A program made the position numbers and the translations under genes. From Blasia pusilla (Eukaryota > Marchantiophyta > Marchantiopsida > Blasiales): a DNA stretch of 64,000 nt. The stretch covers positions 46,810,001 to 46,874,000 of the forward strand of contig CM114271.1 of the NCBI GenBank assembly GCA_050084515.1. The letters are read 5' to 3'. Shown here in pieces: positions 1 through 13,129 of this stretch (position 1 is the first letter of the stretch; the number at the start of each line of letters is the position of its first letter). Below the pieces are notes generated by a model. The model was not told the origin of the DNA. It did not search any database and was given only the letters and a program-made list of their open reading frames with translations.

Positions 1-63
1 ATATGGAGAGAGGAGAAAAAAATCCTTTGACGCATCACTTCTAAGATCATGTCTAGTGAAGAG

Positions 64-530
64 TGTCACATCTTATTTTGATGTAGATAGAGTTCTATCG
101 CGTCGACGACATTGAGAATTAGCGGGCTATTGGGGTGTAACTTCGTCTCGCGATGTCGGATGAGGTTGGCGACACGTCTGTTGAGTCGGGAACGTCGTTT
201 ATGGTGATTTCCCTATTTTGGTTTTAGGCTTTCAGGTGACCCATCGGGTAACCTGTACACGCAGGTTACCGTTTGGAGGGCTATTTTTGGGGGAAGAGCC
301 TTTTGGCTCTTCCCAAAGGTATAAGAGTGAGAGAGATGGCTTTCTCAAGCCATCTTTCTCATGTTGAGCCTTAGGAGCGCCTCTCTTGCATAGACGTATG
401 TGGGTGTGTAGGAGTTAGGGTGGTAGCGTCTGGATTTCCTCATAGCATAGGGTGGATGTGGTTTGATATGCCAATGTAGATTCATGAGTGGAGTCTTAGG
501 CCGGGTAAGCGGTTTCTACTACTCTTGATT
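64..530 (+). mobile_element. Family A LTR, 3'-truncated copy
   Basis: It starts with TGTCACATC like the complete family A LTRs at 7204, 31591 and 32723, and stays collinear with them through the three hairpins and the TATA-like motif until about 530. There it switches to unrelated sequence instead of continuing to the usual GACA end. It is the LTR of a retrotransposon with TG...CA ends. No coding capacity. It lies inside the left inverted-repeat arm. Confidence 0.85.
247..355 (+). promoter_or_regulatory. LTR promoter region with three serial hairpins around a TATA-like box
   Basis: Three perfect stem-loops follow each other: arms GGTAACCTG/CAGGTTACC at 247-270, GGGAAGAGCC/GGCTCTTCCC with a TTTT loop at 291-314, and AGATGGCTT/AAGCCATCT at 334-355. 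A TATA-like GGTATAAGAG lies between the second and third, near 318-327. The same order recurs in other family A LTRs (7204, 31591, 32723; the last has TATATAAGAG). Inference: core promoter and start of the LTR transcript, with the third hairpin in the RNA leader. Confidence 0.55.
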
Positions 531-1049
531 TTACATGAGAAAGATGTCAAGGGGCTGATGGGAATTTTTTGTTTGCAGTCAGGCAAGCGAGTTGCCTCGA
601 TTGGAGAGCCCTGGAGACGTACTTGTGGCATTTTGTGTGTTGTTTTCTATTCAGAAGGTTTTGCGCGGAAGCACTTTCCGTTTATCTCAAATCTTGTTGG
701 TGCGGGTTGACGGGGGACAAAAATAGAGCGTAACGTCTAGTGGGACGGCAAGTACACGCGAGTCAGCATTTTCGGGAAATGGCAAGAGTATCGGGAAAGA
801 GGAAGAGAAGGCTAGGGCAAGACCATGGTAGCTGCCATGAGAGCTAGGTCGCAGCCGTCGGTCTTGGGTTAGGTTAGGTCAAACGTACGTGGTATGTAGT
901 ATAGTCGAGGGTGGGGTCCCGGGGAGTGTGCAGACTAGGGCTAAGTGGGATGAGGTCCTATAACTCCTTAGGAACTTATGTATTCGACGCCGCTCTCCTC
1001 CTGTCAACTTAGGGCCCATATCTAGCTCCCAAGTCTCCATCGTGACTAC

Positions 1050-1553
1050 GTAAGATCCAATCTCTCTCTACACCATCCCACACCATAGCTCTCAAAGTTG
1101 TGCACTCTCTCTCTCTCTCATGTCAAACCAAACCCACTCTCCTAATGAGAGGTTTGGGTTACACTCACAAGGCAAGGAACCATAGCTCCGCCGCCTCATG
1201 ACAAGAGGTTCAACGAAGAGAGAATGAGCTCTCAAGCTCTCTCTCCTTGAGATATACCCCTCCCCTCTCCCAAACTCTCTCCATGGTAACCTATTCTCCT
1301 TGGTTCTTGACCTTATGTAGGAGGTCAAGGTCCACTTGCCAAAAATAGAAAGTTGATCATATACTCAAAATGGTACTTGCCTAAAATAGTAAGTTCCTCA
1401 ATATGGCTCCAAATGAGCCGAAACGAAGGGAAAACCTGCTCTCTCAGGTTTCCCAGGGCCTCAGCATGTCATCCTCAATCTATTGAGTGTGTCCTCCACT
1501 ACTCACAAAGATGCTCTACTAGATCTCACCGATCTATCCTAAAAGATGTGAGA
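1050..1553 (-). mobile_element. Family B LTR, 3'-truncated, antisense
   Basis: The reverse complement matches the complete family B LTR at 14497-15120 from its first bases (here TCTCACATCTTTTAGG, the first positions mutated from TGTCACG) to a point about 130 bases before the LTR end. Shared landmarks are the GGGAAACCTG hairpin, the GAGCTTGAGAGCTC segment and the CATGAGGCGGCGGAGCTATGG segment. At 1553 it abuts directly the protease-coding relic of the same element, with the rest of pol missing. Confidence 0.85.
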
Positions 1554-3930
1554 GTGATCAACGTATCCCCACGTGGTCGACCACCACTACTCCCTGCAAA
1601 CTGCACCGGTAGATGGCTCACCCTTCCATCACCTGATCGCCAGTATGGCCGATAAGAAACCGTCTCCTCCCAAAAATCCAGAATGAAACCTAGAGGGTAC
1701 AACATCGTACTCCCTACCAACCCATCATACGACTCTGCCGATGTCATAATCGCCCGAGTGCGCACCATTGCACTATCCGTCTCATGCTCTAGCTGAAGTC
1801 TAATCACTAACTTTTACAGAGTCATGTATTGCGTGGATGATACGCCCTCAATAGAGGTCTGTATCTGAAAGGGACAGCGCTCAATGTCGCCTTTCCGTAA
1901 ATCCAACGCCAAACACGCCGCCTTCCCTAACATCAAGGGTTGGGCTCCTGAATCAAGTAGAACGGACTACGGATGGTACACTGTACCTCTAGGACTAACC
2001 AAGCGAAACACTCCTACTCGGTTATCCAACAATACCACACCTGGTGTGATCATGGCTCGCTCTATCGCTCGCCTAGCTGGCATATCTACCAACTTTGCCG
2101 CCGCCGCATGCCATGAGGGTAAGTCCACCATCTCCTAAACCACCTCTGAATGAGAGGCAATCACCTCTCCACGCCCACATAACGTGGCGGCCAGCTGGAA
2201 CACCTCCGTTGGTCCAACTCCCAAAGTCTCCAACTCCATGGCGGAAAACAACGGAGCCTAGCTCACCCTAGTGGCCACCTCCAACAACGTGGTTGACATT
2301 GGCTCCTCCCGAGCCGGCATAGGAGCAGACTCTCTAACTCCTCGTGACGTCGACCAACCTGCCTGACCTGTAGGCACCGCTGGTTGTCGAGGCACCATCA
2401 ATGGTATGTGTAGTGCCTCGGACAATGTGAATAATTGTGGAATCCTGGCCTATTGCCCATCAGTCCCCTCCTGTGGGTCAATCTCAACCCCAACTCTTTG
2501 TGGCTCGGTCACTCTTGCAGCACCCCGAGTCACCACCGCAATAGTCTCAACCTGAGCCGCACTGCACATAAACCTCAACCCCATATAGTCCTCCCCCGTA
2601 GCCTGATACGATGTGGAGGCTTGCGCCACACTAGCTACTCTGGGCTCTGTGCCTATCACTGCCTGCATCATCATCATGGCAAGAATCATGTGCTCTAATT
2701 GATCGATGCGAGTGAGGAGCATTGCATCGTGTGCACATCCTCCATCTCCTGTGACTAGTGATGGCACTCTATCACCACAATCATCAACTCCTCCATCTCC
2801 ACCAACTCTCTCGCCCTAGGCCCTCTGCCTACCTTTGGACATATCCTTCGGCGAAGATCAAAACACCTATCTCTTGTGTGACCATATCGATGACAATGAT
2901 CACACTGCAACTATGGTCGGGCTATCCTCTGTGGCTCCTGAGCAATCGGAGGCGCCCGTGGCCCTCTCCCATGCTGTGGGCAGTCCCTCTGCCTATGTGG
3001 CCCACCACACGTCCAACAAGCCAACCTTGGTCCCTGCTGGGAAACACATGTCAATACGGGTCGTTGCCTCATCGTCTCACGATACCCGCCCTGTTCTCAG
3101 GGCTCACCGGCCTGCTTCTGTGATACTAGTGCATGATCAGATACCTGTGGGTCTACTCCTACTTGACAACCCGTCGAATCTCGCAAAAATCCCGCGGTCA
3201 CCACCTACTCCTCACTCATATTGAGCTCTACTCGCTCAGACAACTCAAAGGCCACCTTCAATGTGGGCTTCGCCGTGTGAAGCAACATTGCATCCCGAAC
3301 TCTCCTCCATACCTCCTCGTCTAGCACCCCATACCAATATTGCACTGACTGCGCCTCAGTCACCCCATATGTGGCAATGATCAATCGTCGCATGCGCGTG
3401 GACACCTCCCTCAAACTCTCACCCGATCTCCACTGAAAATCATGTAGACTCTTTAGCTTGTCGGTCCGCACACCCTGGTAGCTCCTCCCCAACTGTCGGA
3501 AGAACTCTACTGTAGGACTGAAACTCGGTGGTCCTCTACCACGAGATTTCTCTGCCACCTCACCACTCTCACTACCATCCTCTCCATCTAGTCCACGGGC
3601 TGATGGTGAAGGTCTCTCCGCTCTCACTATCCCATCATACGCCTCCCGACCACTAGTGAACACATATCCTGGAGCCCAATACACCCTCCAGGCATCAATC
3701 TCTACAGAGTATAGAGATGGGAACTCCATGTAATCATCCATCGGCGAACCCTCCAAGTGTTGGAACAACCCCTTCCAAGCCATAAAAGAGTTGAACCGCG
3801 TAGGGGTCTGTATCTCCTGGAAGTCACAACACATATCAAACTCCTGGATGAAATCATCTAGATCTATGGTGCCTACCGCACCCAAGAAATGACGCAGCCC
3901 CAGTGGCCCATGTCATCCATCTCTCCCCAC
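1554..3930 (-). pseudogene. Ty3/gypsy retrotransposon gag-protease relic
   Basis: Read on the minus strand from about 3930 down, this is a broken gag-pol polyprotein. A gag capsid-like segment is open from 3885 to 3205 (226 residues). Two CCHC zinc knuckles follow: CX2CX3HX4C at about 2980-3017 and CX2CX4HX4C at 2863-2904. A linker is open over 2767-2450. A retropepsin segment has the catalytic Asp-Ser-Gly at 1946-1954 and a downstream YDGLVG-like segment in the 1807-1526 frame. Several stops and frame changes interrupt it. RT, RNase H and integrase are missing: the frame runs straight into an LTR at 1553. The protease tail closely resembles that at 40295-40837, so both come from one family. 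Virion-like particle assembly would be the ancestral role; this copy is dead. Confidence 0.88.
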
Positions 3931-4900
3931 ATGATACTGTCCCCGTCTACAATCTTGTCACCAGACCCATTGTCCAGTGATGATGATCCAAGCACGGATG
4001 GAAGTCAAGGTGGCTCCTCACTCGTAACTCCTCGGTATCGCAATCCATTCCATGTCACACCACCACTACTACTCGAACTACCCCGTTCTTCCCAACCCTG
4101 GAAGAACGCCGTAAAGATCACCCTATCTCATCCACTCAACACTCACACTCACCAAGAGTCTCCCATGCTCCGCACTAGCTCACCTATGCTAATGGTAACC
4201 CCGTGATGACACACCCAGCCTCACACACACTCAATACTCCGGCTCACCATGAGCCTCTCGACTATCTCACCTAATCACCAACATACGGTTGGGTCATACA
4301 CTCGACCCCTAATCGGAAACCACCGTGTAAAACATACTACATATGCAAGAAGTCTACACTCGTCACCATAACTGAACCCATCTATTACCTGCTACTTCCC
4401 GATCCAGCACTCTCACTGACACGAGACAAGTGCGGGAAAAAGGGACTCAAATGGGTAACCTAAACATGCCCTCCAACCAACTGCACCGTCAACACCAACT
4501 CCTCCATGTGATATGGCAACCTCAGCAGCACGACACTCTCCTCCACCAAAACGTCAAACCTCCCATCATCACGTGCAGACATCCGTCAGCATCGGTACGT
4601 GCGTCTCCATCACAATTCTCCATCCCAACCTCTCGACGCAGATTATCCATCCCGCTTGCAGTCAGGAACGACAAATACACTTGCCTCATAAATCCTACTT
4701 CCTGCTCTAACACCACCTCCACCAAAATCCCTGCTACCATGTCGACTTCCCAACCATGTTCAGCTTGACCATTTAGTTGCTCAACTGCATCAAGGATCCT
4801 ACCACATACTCCAGCATTACCTTGGCCCAATCCTAGCCCCGTCTCGCGAATACTACGTCCGCTTCTCCAACCCCGTTTCTCATTTCGACCATGTGCGTTC
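3931..4900 (-). mobile_element. Probable gypsy leader upstream of gag
   Basis: Upstream of gag on the minus strand the sequence has no convincing gene. A GGGTAACCT segment near 4455-4470 has a counterpart near 44073-44085, upstream of the second gag copy, so the stretch is probably the untranslated leader of the same gypsy family. An open minus frame of 102 codons (4830-4522) has no recognised domain. No second LTR was found at the expected 5' end. Confidence 0.4.
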
Positions 4901-5931
4901 TACCAGGGGGGTTTTAAATGCAGGGTTTGGGGGGCATGCCCGTGCCCTTATGCGAGACGGACCATCTTAAATGCGGGGAAGAGGGCCCTGACCTGCACCC
5001 CTATGCGGCCGTTCTCCATTCCTCCCCCACCCGTGACTCACACCTCCCTTCCCTCATCCCAACCAATGTCCGGGGTTACGTGTTGACCTAGTCGGAAGAA
5101 ATTTAGAATTTCCAATTCATTTTGCAAATCAACGGCCAAAACCGGCAGAATACAAAGTTCTCCTTTGTATTTGTATCTCTTTAGCCAGCCGGATTCAGGA
5201 AAATATCAAAAATTACCGTTCTCGTCTGTAGAGACCGGAAATGTACCGGTTCTCGCCAAAAAACTACCCGGACCCTGACCCCAACACACTCCTTCCTCCT
5301 TACACTCTCCTCCCTCCATGTTCCGCCTTGGCCTAAACTCCCCGTGCCTCTGGAGTGTGAACTCCTCCACCGCATTAACTCACACTCCCCCCATTCTCGG
5401 GGCTCCGGCAAAGGAGTCCTTCCTTCTTATGGGCACGCGGCCCTATGTGCGGCTATCCGGCCCTCCACTGCCACCTGGCTGAGCCCGGCTCCGTCGAGTC
5501 CGCCAGCGTGTAGCCCTGACCGGACTCCCTCCTTAACTCTATGCGGGTCCGCTGCCCTATGCAGCCCCGCTCACGCTCTCCCACCTTAACTCCGGTCATG
5601 GCTTGCATACCCTAGCCAAACTGGCCACTGTCCGAACCTCATAGCTCCACAACTCGCGGCTCTTCCCGTGACTAGACCTCACCTTGTGCACGCGCACAAT
5701 TCCTTATGGAGTCCTTCCGTCCTTTCCGAACGCCGCTTGCCCAGCTCTATTCCCAACTCTTACCTCCCATTGGACATCGTGCCATGTCACCACTCCCAAC
5801 TTAACTCCCCGATTTACCTCCCATGTACCTTAGTCGTGTTTCCCGTCCCTGACCTTGTCTACTGCTTTAGCCCCGCAAGACTTCCCCGCTTCACGGCTCC
5901 CAACCTTGCTCTCCACGTAAGTTGGGATGAT
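4901..5931. other. GC-rich spacer, no gene seen
   Basis: Visibly richer in G and C than its flanks, with recurring TATGCGG and GGCCCTATG-like phrases (for example 4960-5010, 5430-5460, 5540-5565). Open frames are short and none resembles a known protein. It fills the space between the gypsy relic and the right arm of the inverted repeat. Confidence 0.5.
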
Positions 5932-6797
5932 CCTCATCCCACTTAGCCCCTGTCTGCACACTCTCCTGGACCCCACCCTTGACTATACTACATACCACGT
6001 ACGTTTGACCTAACCTAACCCGAGACCGGCGGCTGCGACCTAGCTCTCATGGAAGCTACCATGGCCCCTGCCCTAGCCATGGTCTTGTTAACCCGCACCA
6101 ACAAGATCTGAGAAAAACGGACAGTGCTTCCGTGCAAAACCTTCTAAATAGAAAACAACAGAAAAAATGCCACAAATACGTCTCCAGGGCTCTCCAACCA
6201 AGGCAAATCGCTTGCCTACCTGAAAATAACAAATTCTCATCAGCCTCTTGACATCTTTCTCATGTAAAATCAAGAGTACTAGAAACGGCTTACCCGGCCT
6301 AAGACTCCACTCATGAATCTACATGGGCATATCAAACCACATCCACCCTCTACTATGAGGAAATCCGGACCCTACCACCCTAACTCCTACACACCCACAG
6401 TCTTCTATGCAAGAGAGGCGCTCCTAAGGCTCAACATGAGAAAGATGGCTTGAGAAAGCCATCTCTCTCACTTTTATACCTTTGGGAAGAGCCAAAAGGC
6501 TCTTCCCCCAAAAATAGCCCTCCAAACGGTAACCTGCGTGTACAGGTTACCCGGTGGGTCACCTGAAAGCCTAAAACCAAAATAGGGAAATCGCCATAAA
6601 CGACATTCCCGACTCAAGAGACGTGTTGCCAACCTCATCCGACATCCCGAGACGAAGTTACACCCGAATAGCCCGCTAATTCTCAATGTCGTCGACGCGA
6701 TAGAACTCTACCTACATCAAAATAAGATGTGACACTCTTCACTAGACATGATCTTAGAAGTGATGCGTCAAAGGATTTTTTTCTCCTCTCTCCATAT
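5932..6797 (-). repeat. Right arm of the long inverted repeat
   Basis: Reverse complement of 1-955, slightly shorter because of indels. The outer edge is at 6797, after which the sequence is unrelated to anything visible. It includes an antisense family A LTR fragment beginning at 6734 with TGTCACATC (read on the minus strand) and ending near 6266, the same truncation point as in the left arm. Arms plus a 4,976-base spacer could form a large foldback or act as the ends of a composite element. Confidence 0.9.
6266..6734 (-). mobile_element. Family A LTR fragment, antisense
   Basis: Mirror copy of 64-530, sharing its truncation point and all three hairpins. It shows that the LTR was already truncated before the inverted duplication formed. 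Confidence 0.85.
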
Positions 6798-7203
6798 GAC
6801 AAAAGTCAAGCCGAACTTTAAACTGATGGGTTGTAGGAGCTTCCAACCAACCGATTAGTTTAAAGCCTCCTTCGGAGAATTGGAACAACAAAACTCCCAA
6901 GAGTGATTGGTCGTATGACATTTCAGATGGATGGATTTAGAGTGCTTGAGAATGATCACATATCCCTCTAATTTTTTCTCCATTACTCAAACAAACTACC
7001 CGTCATTTAAATGGTTTTGAATGACGATGTCAAAATTAATTTCACACCAAAGGCTTCATTTTTACTCCATAAAATATGGTTGGGTAACATTTCTTTTGGA
7101 AAATCCAAAGAATCATCATAGCTACATTCAAACCCTAAGGAACCACTCAAAGAAATATTAGACATCTCCATACAACACCGTATAATTTGAAGATTGGCTC
7201 CTT
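6798..7203. other. Unique flank, no gene seen
   Basis: No reading frame with a recognisable product. The last five bases, TCCTT at 7199-7203, are the left target-site duplication of the solo LTR that follows. Confidence 0.5.
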
Positions 7204-7577
7204 TGTCACATCTTATTTTGACATAGGTAGAGTTATATCGCGTCGACGGCATAGAAAGCCAGCGGGCTATTTGGGTGTAACTTTGTCTCGAGATGTCGGA
7301 TGAGGTTGGCGACAGATCTGTTGTGTCAAGTGTATCATTTATGACCATTTCACTTTTTTGGTTTTAGTCGGGAAAGTGCCTCGTTGACCGAGTCAACAGT
7401 CACCCGGTAACCTGTGCACGAAGGTTACCGTTGGTAGGGCTATTTTTGGGGGAAGAGCGTTTTGGCTCTTCACAAGGGCATAAGAGTGAGGAAGATGGCT
7501 TTCCCAAGCCATATTTCTCATGTTGAGCCTTAGGAGCGCCTCTCTTGCCTAGACGTGTGTGGATGTGTAAGAGTTAG
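7204..7577 (+). mobile_element. Solo LTR (family A), left part, split by a CACTA element
   Basis: Begins TGTCACATC, collinear with the other family A LTRs, and is cut at 7577 by a CACTA transposon. The remainder resumes at 13557-13812. Without the insertion the LTR would be about 627 bases. Flanking TCCTT at 7199-7203 and 13813-13817 is the target duplication. Hairpins and TATA region are present with a few substitutions. Confidence 0.92.
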
Positions 7578-7590
7578 CACTAGTAGAAAA
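7578..7590 (+). repeat. CACTA left terminal inverted repeat
   Basis: CACTAGTAGAAAA, the exact reverse complement of 13544-13556, with the TAG target duplication immediately before it. Confidence 0.95.
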
Positions 7591-8787
<1,197 letters not shown>

Positions 8788-10032
8788 GAGATTTTCGATC
8801 AAATTCAATTGAAGACGAGACATTTCCGTGACTCCTTCAGGATTTCATGTCTATGTATATAGCAAGGCTCCAAATTTGCGCATCAATACATCGTTCATTC
8901 ACTGCTACGACCACATACCTAGCAATATTGCTATAATTTTTGGGCGACGCCCCCAAAGGAAAATCATCCGATTGATAGAGAGAGATACGCTGATATTTTG
9001 TTCTTTCGTATTAAAGAAAATAGGAGACTCAAAGGGTGGAAGAACGTTGCATGATACAAATTTCATGGTGTGTAACCTACAAGGAGTTGAGAGAGGCGGG
9101 GTGGATTTTGGCTATGTTATAGAACACACTTTGTGGCTAGGAATCAAGGTGTTGTGGTTGGTCTATAGGTTTTGCACTTCATTTTACTAAGCCATTTCAA
9201 AATTCTTCAAAGGGGTTTATTTTGCGTTGGAGCCCTGTCCTCGTGGTTCAGAGGATCCAAAAATTTGTGTGCACAGATGGGATGAGTGATTCCTTCAACT
9301 AGAAAAATATCCCCGTTGGTTTTTCTTCTTGGTTCGAGTTGGTTGTGATTTTCAACGCGATATAGCTAGGTGATTTACTTCAGACTCGGAATGAATCACC
9401 CAACTCAGATTCAGATCAAAGGTATCACCTTTCCGATCTTCTAGGTTGTTGAGTCCTCCCACTAGAATTGCAGTGCCCTCAAAAATTTTGATCGCTTAGT
9501 TGTATAAGCAATCATGGTATATGTCTCTCACTCTGTGAATGTTCTGGTTCTAGGGGTTCTGTTCTGGGGCGCGAGTCAAATACGGTGTGTTTTGTTTCCT
9601 GATTGCGGGTTCATGCTTCTTTCATCTTACCTCAGTTTGTGATTCACGTTGTCAAATGGCGTGAAGATTTGTGGTATGAAGTGCATGAGTCTTCAAGTAG
9701 TCATATAAGTAGCCTTGCCTCATGTTATAGGCAGGTGTTGAAACTCACGCTGGCTATAAGTTTCAGCTATAAGTGCAAGCATCCAAGCTCCCAGAAGGGC
9801 CTGAACTGTGGGAGCAAGATGAGAATGCATTTGTGGATACCATAAGCAAGACGCTCATAGCAGAATTGCACGGAGGAAGCCATGAAAATTTTTGGCCTCT
9901 CTCTTTTGACGATATATCCTGAGAAGGCATAACTAAAGAACTATTTGCGGGAAACCCCTTGCTTTGGAACCCAGCTCAAGTTCAAGTTCAGGACGTGGGC
10001 AATCCCCTTGAACCATATATAAGAAAACCAGG

Positions 10033-10410
10033 ATGGTAACACAACTAAACTCTTGCGCCTTGTGTGATGATGGGGATGAAACCTCTAGTCACTACTTGGT
10101 CTTCTGCGCAAAATTCACAACACACAGAGCAAGAGCATATGTTGATATTGCTAAGAAGGTAACACCAGAATTTTTCAACACATTCAATAGCCTTGATTTA
10201 TTGCCCAAAGTTGTTGCACTAGTAAGTAATGTCTATTGGGGATCCCAATCAGGTGAAGTAGATAGTGTGGTGAAGAGTTTCTTGGTTGACACTTGGAAGC
10301 TCCTCACAAACACGTTGTTTGGTCAGCACTCACACTATATGAGAGTGTCTCCCTCCTCTCATATGGTACCTTCTTCACTTGCTCCTCTCTCTACACCCAT
10401 CCAAGTCTAA
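10033..10410 (+). pseudogene. Fragment resembling the zinc-binding tail of a LINE reverse transcriptase
   Basis: A 125-codon open frame begins with CALCDDGDETSSHYLVFC, spacing C-x2-C-x6-E-x3-H-x4-C. That is the pattern of the zf-RVT region after plant non-LTR reverse transcriptases. The remaining roughly 90 residues match nothing I recognise. There is no upstream RT palm domain in frame. It lies in the middle of the CACTA element, so it is probably a host or LINE fragment carried as passenger. The zinc motif is visible; the family assignment is inference from spacing. A chance frame remains possible. Confidence 0.45.
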
Positions 10411-12501
10411 AGCACCGTCAAACCAAGGCGCGAGGTCTATGGTCACAAGACTACGATAGGCACTACTTAATGAGTACAGTCTCTCTCACTCAAGGTTGCA
10501 AGGTTGCGACAAGCACTACTTACTGAGTAGAGTCTCTCTCTGTGGAAACTCGTCAACTCTCAAGTGTCAATGATTTGGCTTATGCTCTACGGTGGCTGTG
10601 CTTTGCTTGGTTCCGAGCCTCTTTCCTTTGTTAGAGTGGTGTGGTGAGGAGAAGCTGCATGGGAAATTGCAAAAATTCTACGGAAGCAGCGAGGTCTCAA
10701 TGTAAGTCTCGTGTGGTGTGTGTAGTACTTCTTTGAACGTATTTAGGATTATCATCGTATGTGTCCCACATGGTCGAGCAATGAAATAATACATAATTTG
10801 TTGTGTTGTACTCCAATTGGAGTAAAGGTATCAAAGCAACCTGATATAAATGGCAAGACTACACGAGTATGAGTAGATAAATTTTTATTTTTATAGAGTC
10901 TATCTTTTCTAGAGTTGCTTCAAAAAAGTCATCCGGCCATTAGCTGAGGAGATTATTGAAGGTAGTTAGAGCTACAGTGATGCGCTTATATATAGTATAA
11001 ACTCGTCAATATCGTAGTGGATCACACAATCTAGGATGCAAAATAGGAGAATGGCAAAGTTTAGAGGGGATGGAGTTCCCTTGGGAGGAGAGGATCTGCC
11101 ACTATTGCAAGGAGAAGCATAGTGGGCATATAATAAGAAGATGAAAGTCTTGCAATATTCCTCTGCCTTTTGTATTACAGAATAAGGTTGGACCTTTTGT
11201 TGTGTACTCTCTTGTCTCTGGTTTGTCTGTACCTTGGCCCTTGATCTTTGTTGAAGCTCAAGTGAATTACATACGTTTCAGTTCTCCTTCTTATACTCAT
11301 CAGAGATGGAGATATTACTTTTCCATGTGCATGTAGCATGCACAGAGCCTCTATGAATTGGTTTTGAAACTCTGATTGCACATTACCCTAAAAGTTGGCT
11401 CAACATAATTTCCTGGGAAGTTAACATGGATGTTTTTTATGGTGATGAAATCATCTAGAACCTTTATAATTGAAGATATTGATCGTTCTCAAGTATGTGC
11501 ACCCCTTAGATGTACATCATGCTCTCTGATATTCTAATATTCGATGAGCTATGAGCCGGAATGTTAATTTCATTACGATGCCTTCTGCAAGTCATTCGGC
11601 TTGTCAAGAAAGGGGGATCCAACAGAACATGGGAAGAAGAAGAGAATGAAGAAGAGGTAACACTTGCATTCTTACAAAATTTCCAATAGCTACTGAGTTT
11701 TGTGGGTCTTATTGTTGATCTTGAGAGTTGGAAAATCACTACATTTTGCACAGAAGGAATAGTAAAATGGCCGTGGAACTTCTTTCATGCATTTCAATTA
11801 TTTTTCTTAGAGTTGAAGCAATCCTGCTGCATCAGTATGGCTATGTAAGAAAATGAGGAGAAATGTATAATCTCGTCAATTGTGTAGTTGGCTAGAATTC
11901 TCTCCTAGGAGATATTGTTTTGTTGGAAAAGCACTCCGTTGGTGGCTTTGAATGGAGCAAGTTGGCTCTCACTACTCATTCTTGGTCATGGCAGGAAAAA
12001 ATTGAGCAAGCCAAGATCTTGTGCTTACACGTGAGGGAAAAAGTGGCATAGATGGAAATGAACAGGATTCTTGTGGTTCAGTGGGAAATGTAATCTATAA
12101 TAGCATGTAGGTGCTACACTATACTAGTTTCTTGATAGATCGGTATCTTCTTGATATAGTTTCATGATAGATCCTAGATCTTGATAGATCGGACTCAAGT
12201 TCTTGTTGAAAAAAAATTTTGAACAGCCGCCACCCAAGGTCTGTGTGTTCATGTCCAGTGAGCTGCCTATGGTGCTTAGGCTTCCTTGGGGACCACCCGT
12301 TTGCTACACTTTGATGTGGTTGTCGAGGGAAGGTGTCTTAAGCCAATGAAGGAGTAGGCATCTTGAGGAGTCTAGAGACATTCACGAAATGGAAAATTTG
12401 TCATTTTGGTGTTGATTTCCTTTAGGATCCAGGGCTTCGAGAACCCACTTGTTGCCTTGCATGTGAATGTAGACTGAATTTTGGCTTATGGTGATGCGTT
12501 T

Positions 12502-12712
12502 AAGGTGGGTGCATGGGGAATGTGTTGTTGGAGTCAAGACATAATGCATATGCATTTCTCATGTCAAGATTTACAATCTGCCATTCTGGAATTGCTTGTG
12601 GGCTTTAGGCATTCAAGGTGGGTCCATGGGGGATTTGTCTTGGAGTCTAGACAAAGTTCATATGCATCTCATAATATTCACATTCTGCCATTCTGCAATT
12701 GGTTGAGGGTTT
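12502..12712 (+). repeat. Diverged tandem duplication of about 115 bases
   Basis: Two adjacent units share the phrases AAGGTGGGTSCATGGGGRAT, CATATGCAT, and CTGCCATTCTG followed by AATTG, starting near 12502 and 12617. Substitutions are many, so the duplication is old. It lies inside the CACTA element. Confidence 0.6.
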
Positions 12713-13129
12713 TGGGACGGGCAGTTGTGAGGATTGACCCTCTCTTTGTTTTCTAATGTGAATGTTGAGTGAAGGTAGGCTTGTGGCGGGAACTTCGAGG
12801 TGAGGAAGGGAAATTTGTGCTTTGACGAGAACTAGGAATCCACACGAATGGCTTGAATGATTCTACACGGTGTTGGTAGCATTAGGACTTAGTGAACGGT
12901 TCTCTTTTCTTGGATGTAAGAGAGAAGCCAACCACCAAGTCATTGATATGTAGGAAGGAGTCATTCGGATGTAGGGGTTATCATGGATACAAAATGGACT
13001 CTAAATGCCGATGTGATGTAAATACTTTTGTCAACAATAATGCAACCTTGTAATACACGAAAGATTAAGTTCTTTTGTGTTACTTATTTTGCATATTGTT
13101 TATCATATAATAGGATTGTAAATGATATG

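Larger units (their letters stand above)
1..955 (+). repeat. Left arm of a long inverted repeat
   Basis: The arm reads, in reverse complement, almost identically to 5932-6797; base 1 of the window pairs with 6797, so the arm may continue to the left of the window. Long stretches agree at roughly 95% by eye. The left arm has about 90 extra bases near 711-800. Homology stops at the shared bases ending TGGGATGAGG at 955. The arm contains the 5' part of a family A LTR from 64 plus 63 bases of flank outside it, so the duplication copied an existing LTR together with its flank. No protein-coding gene is recognised in it. Confidence 0.9.
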
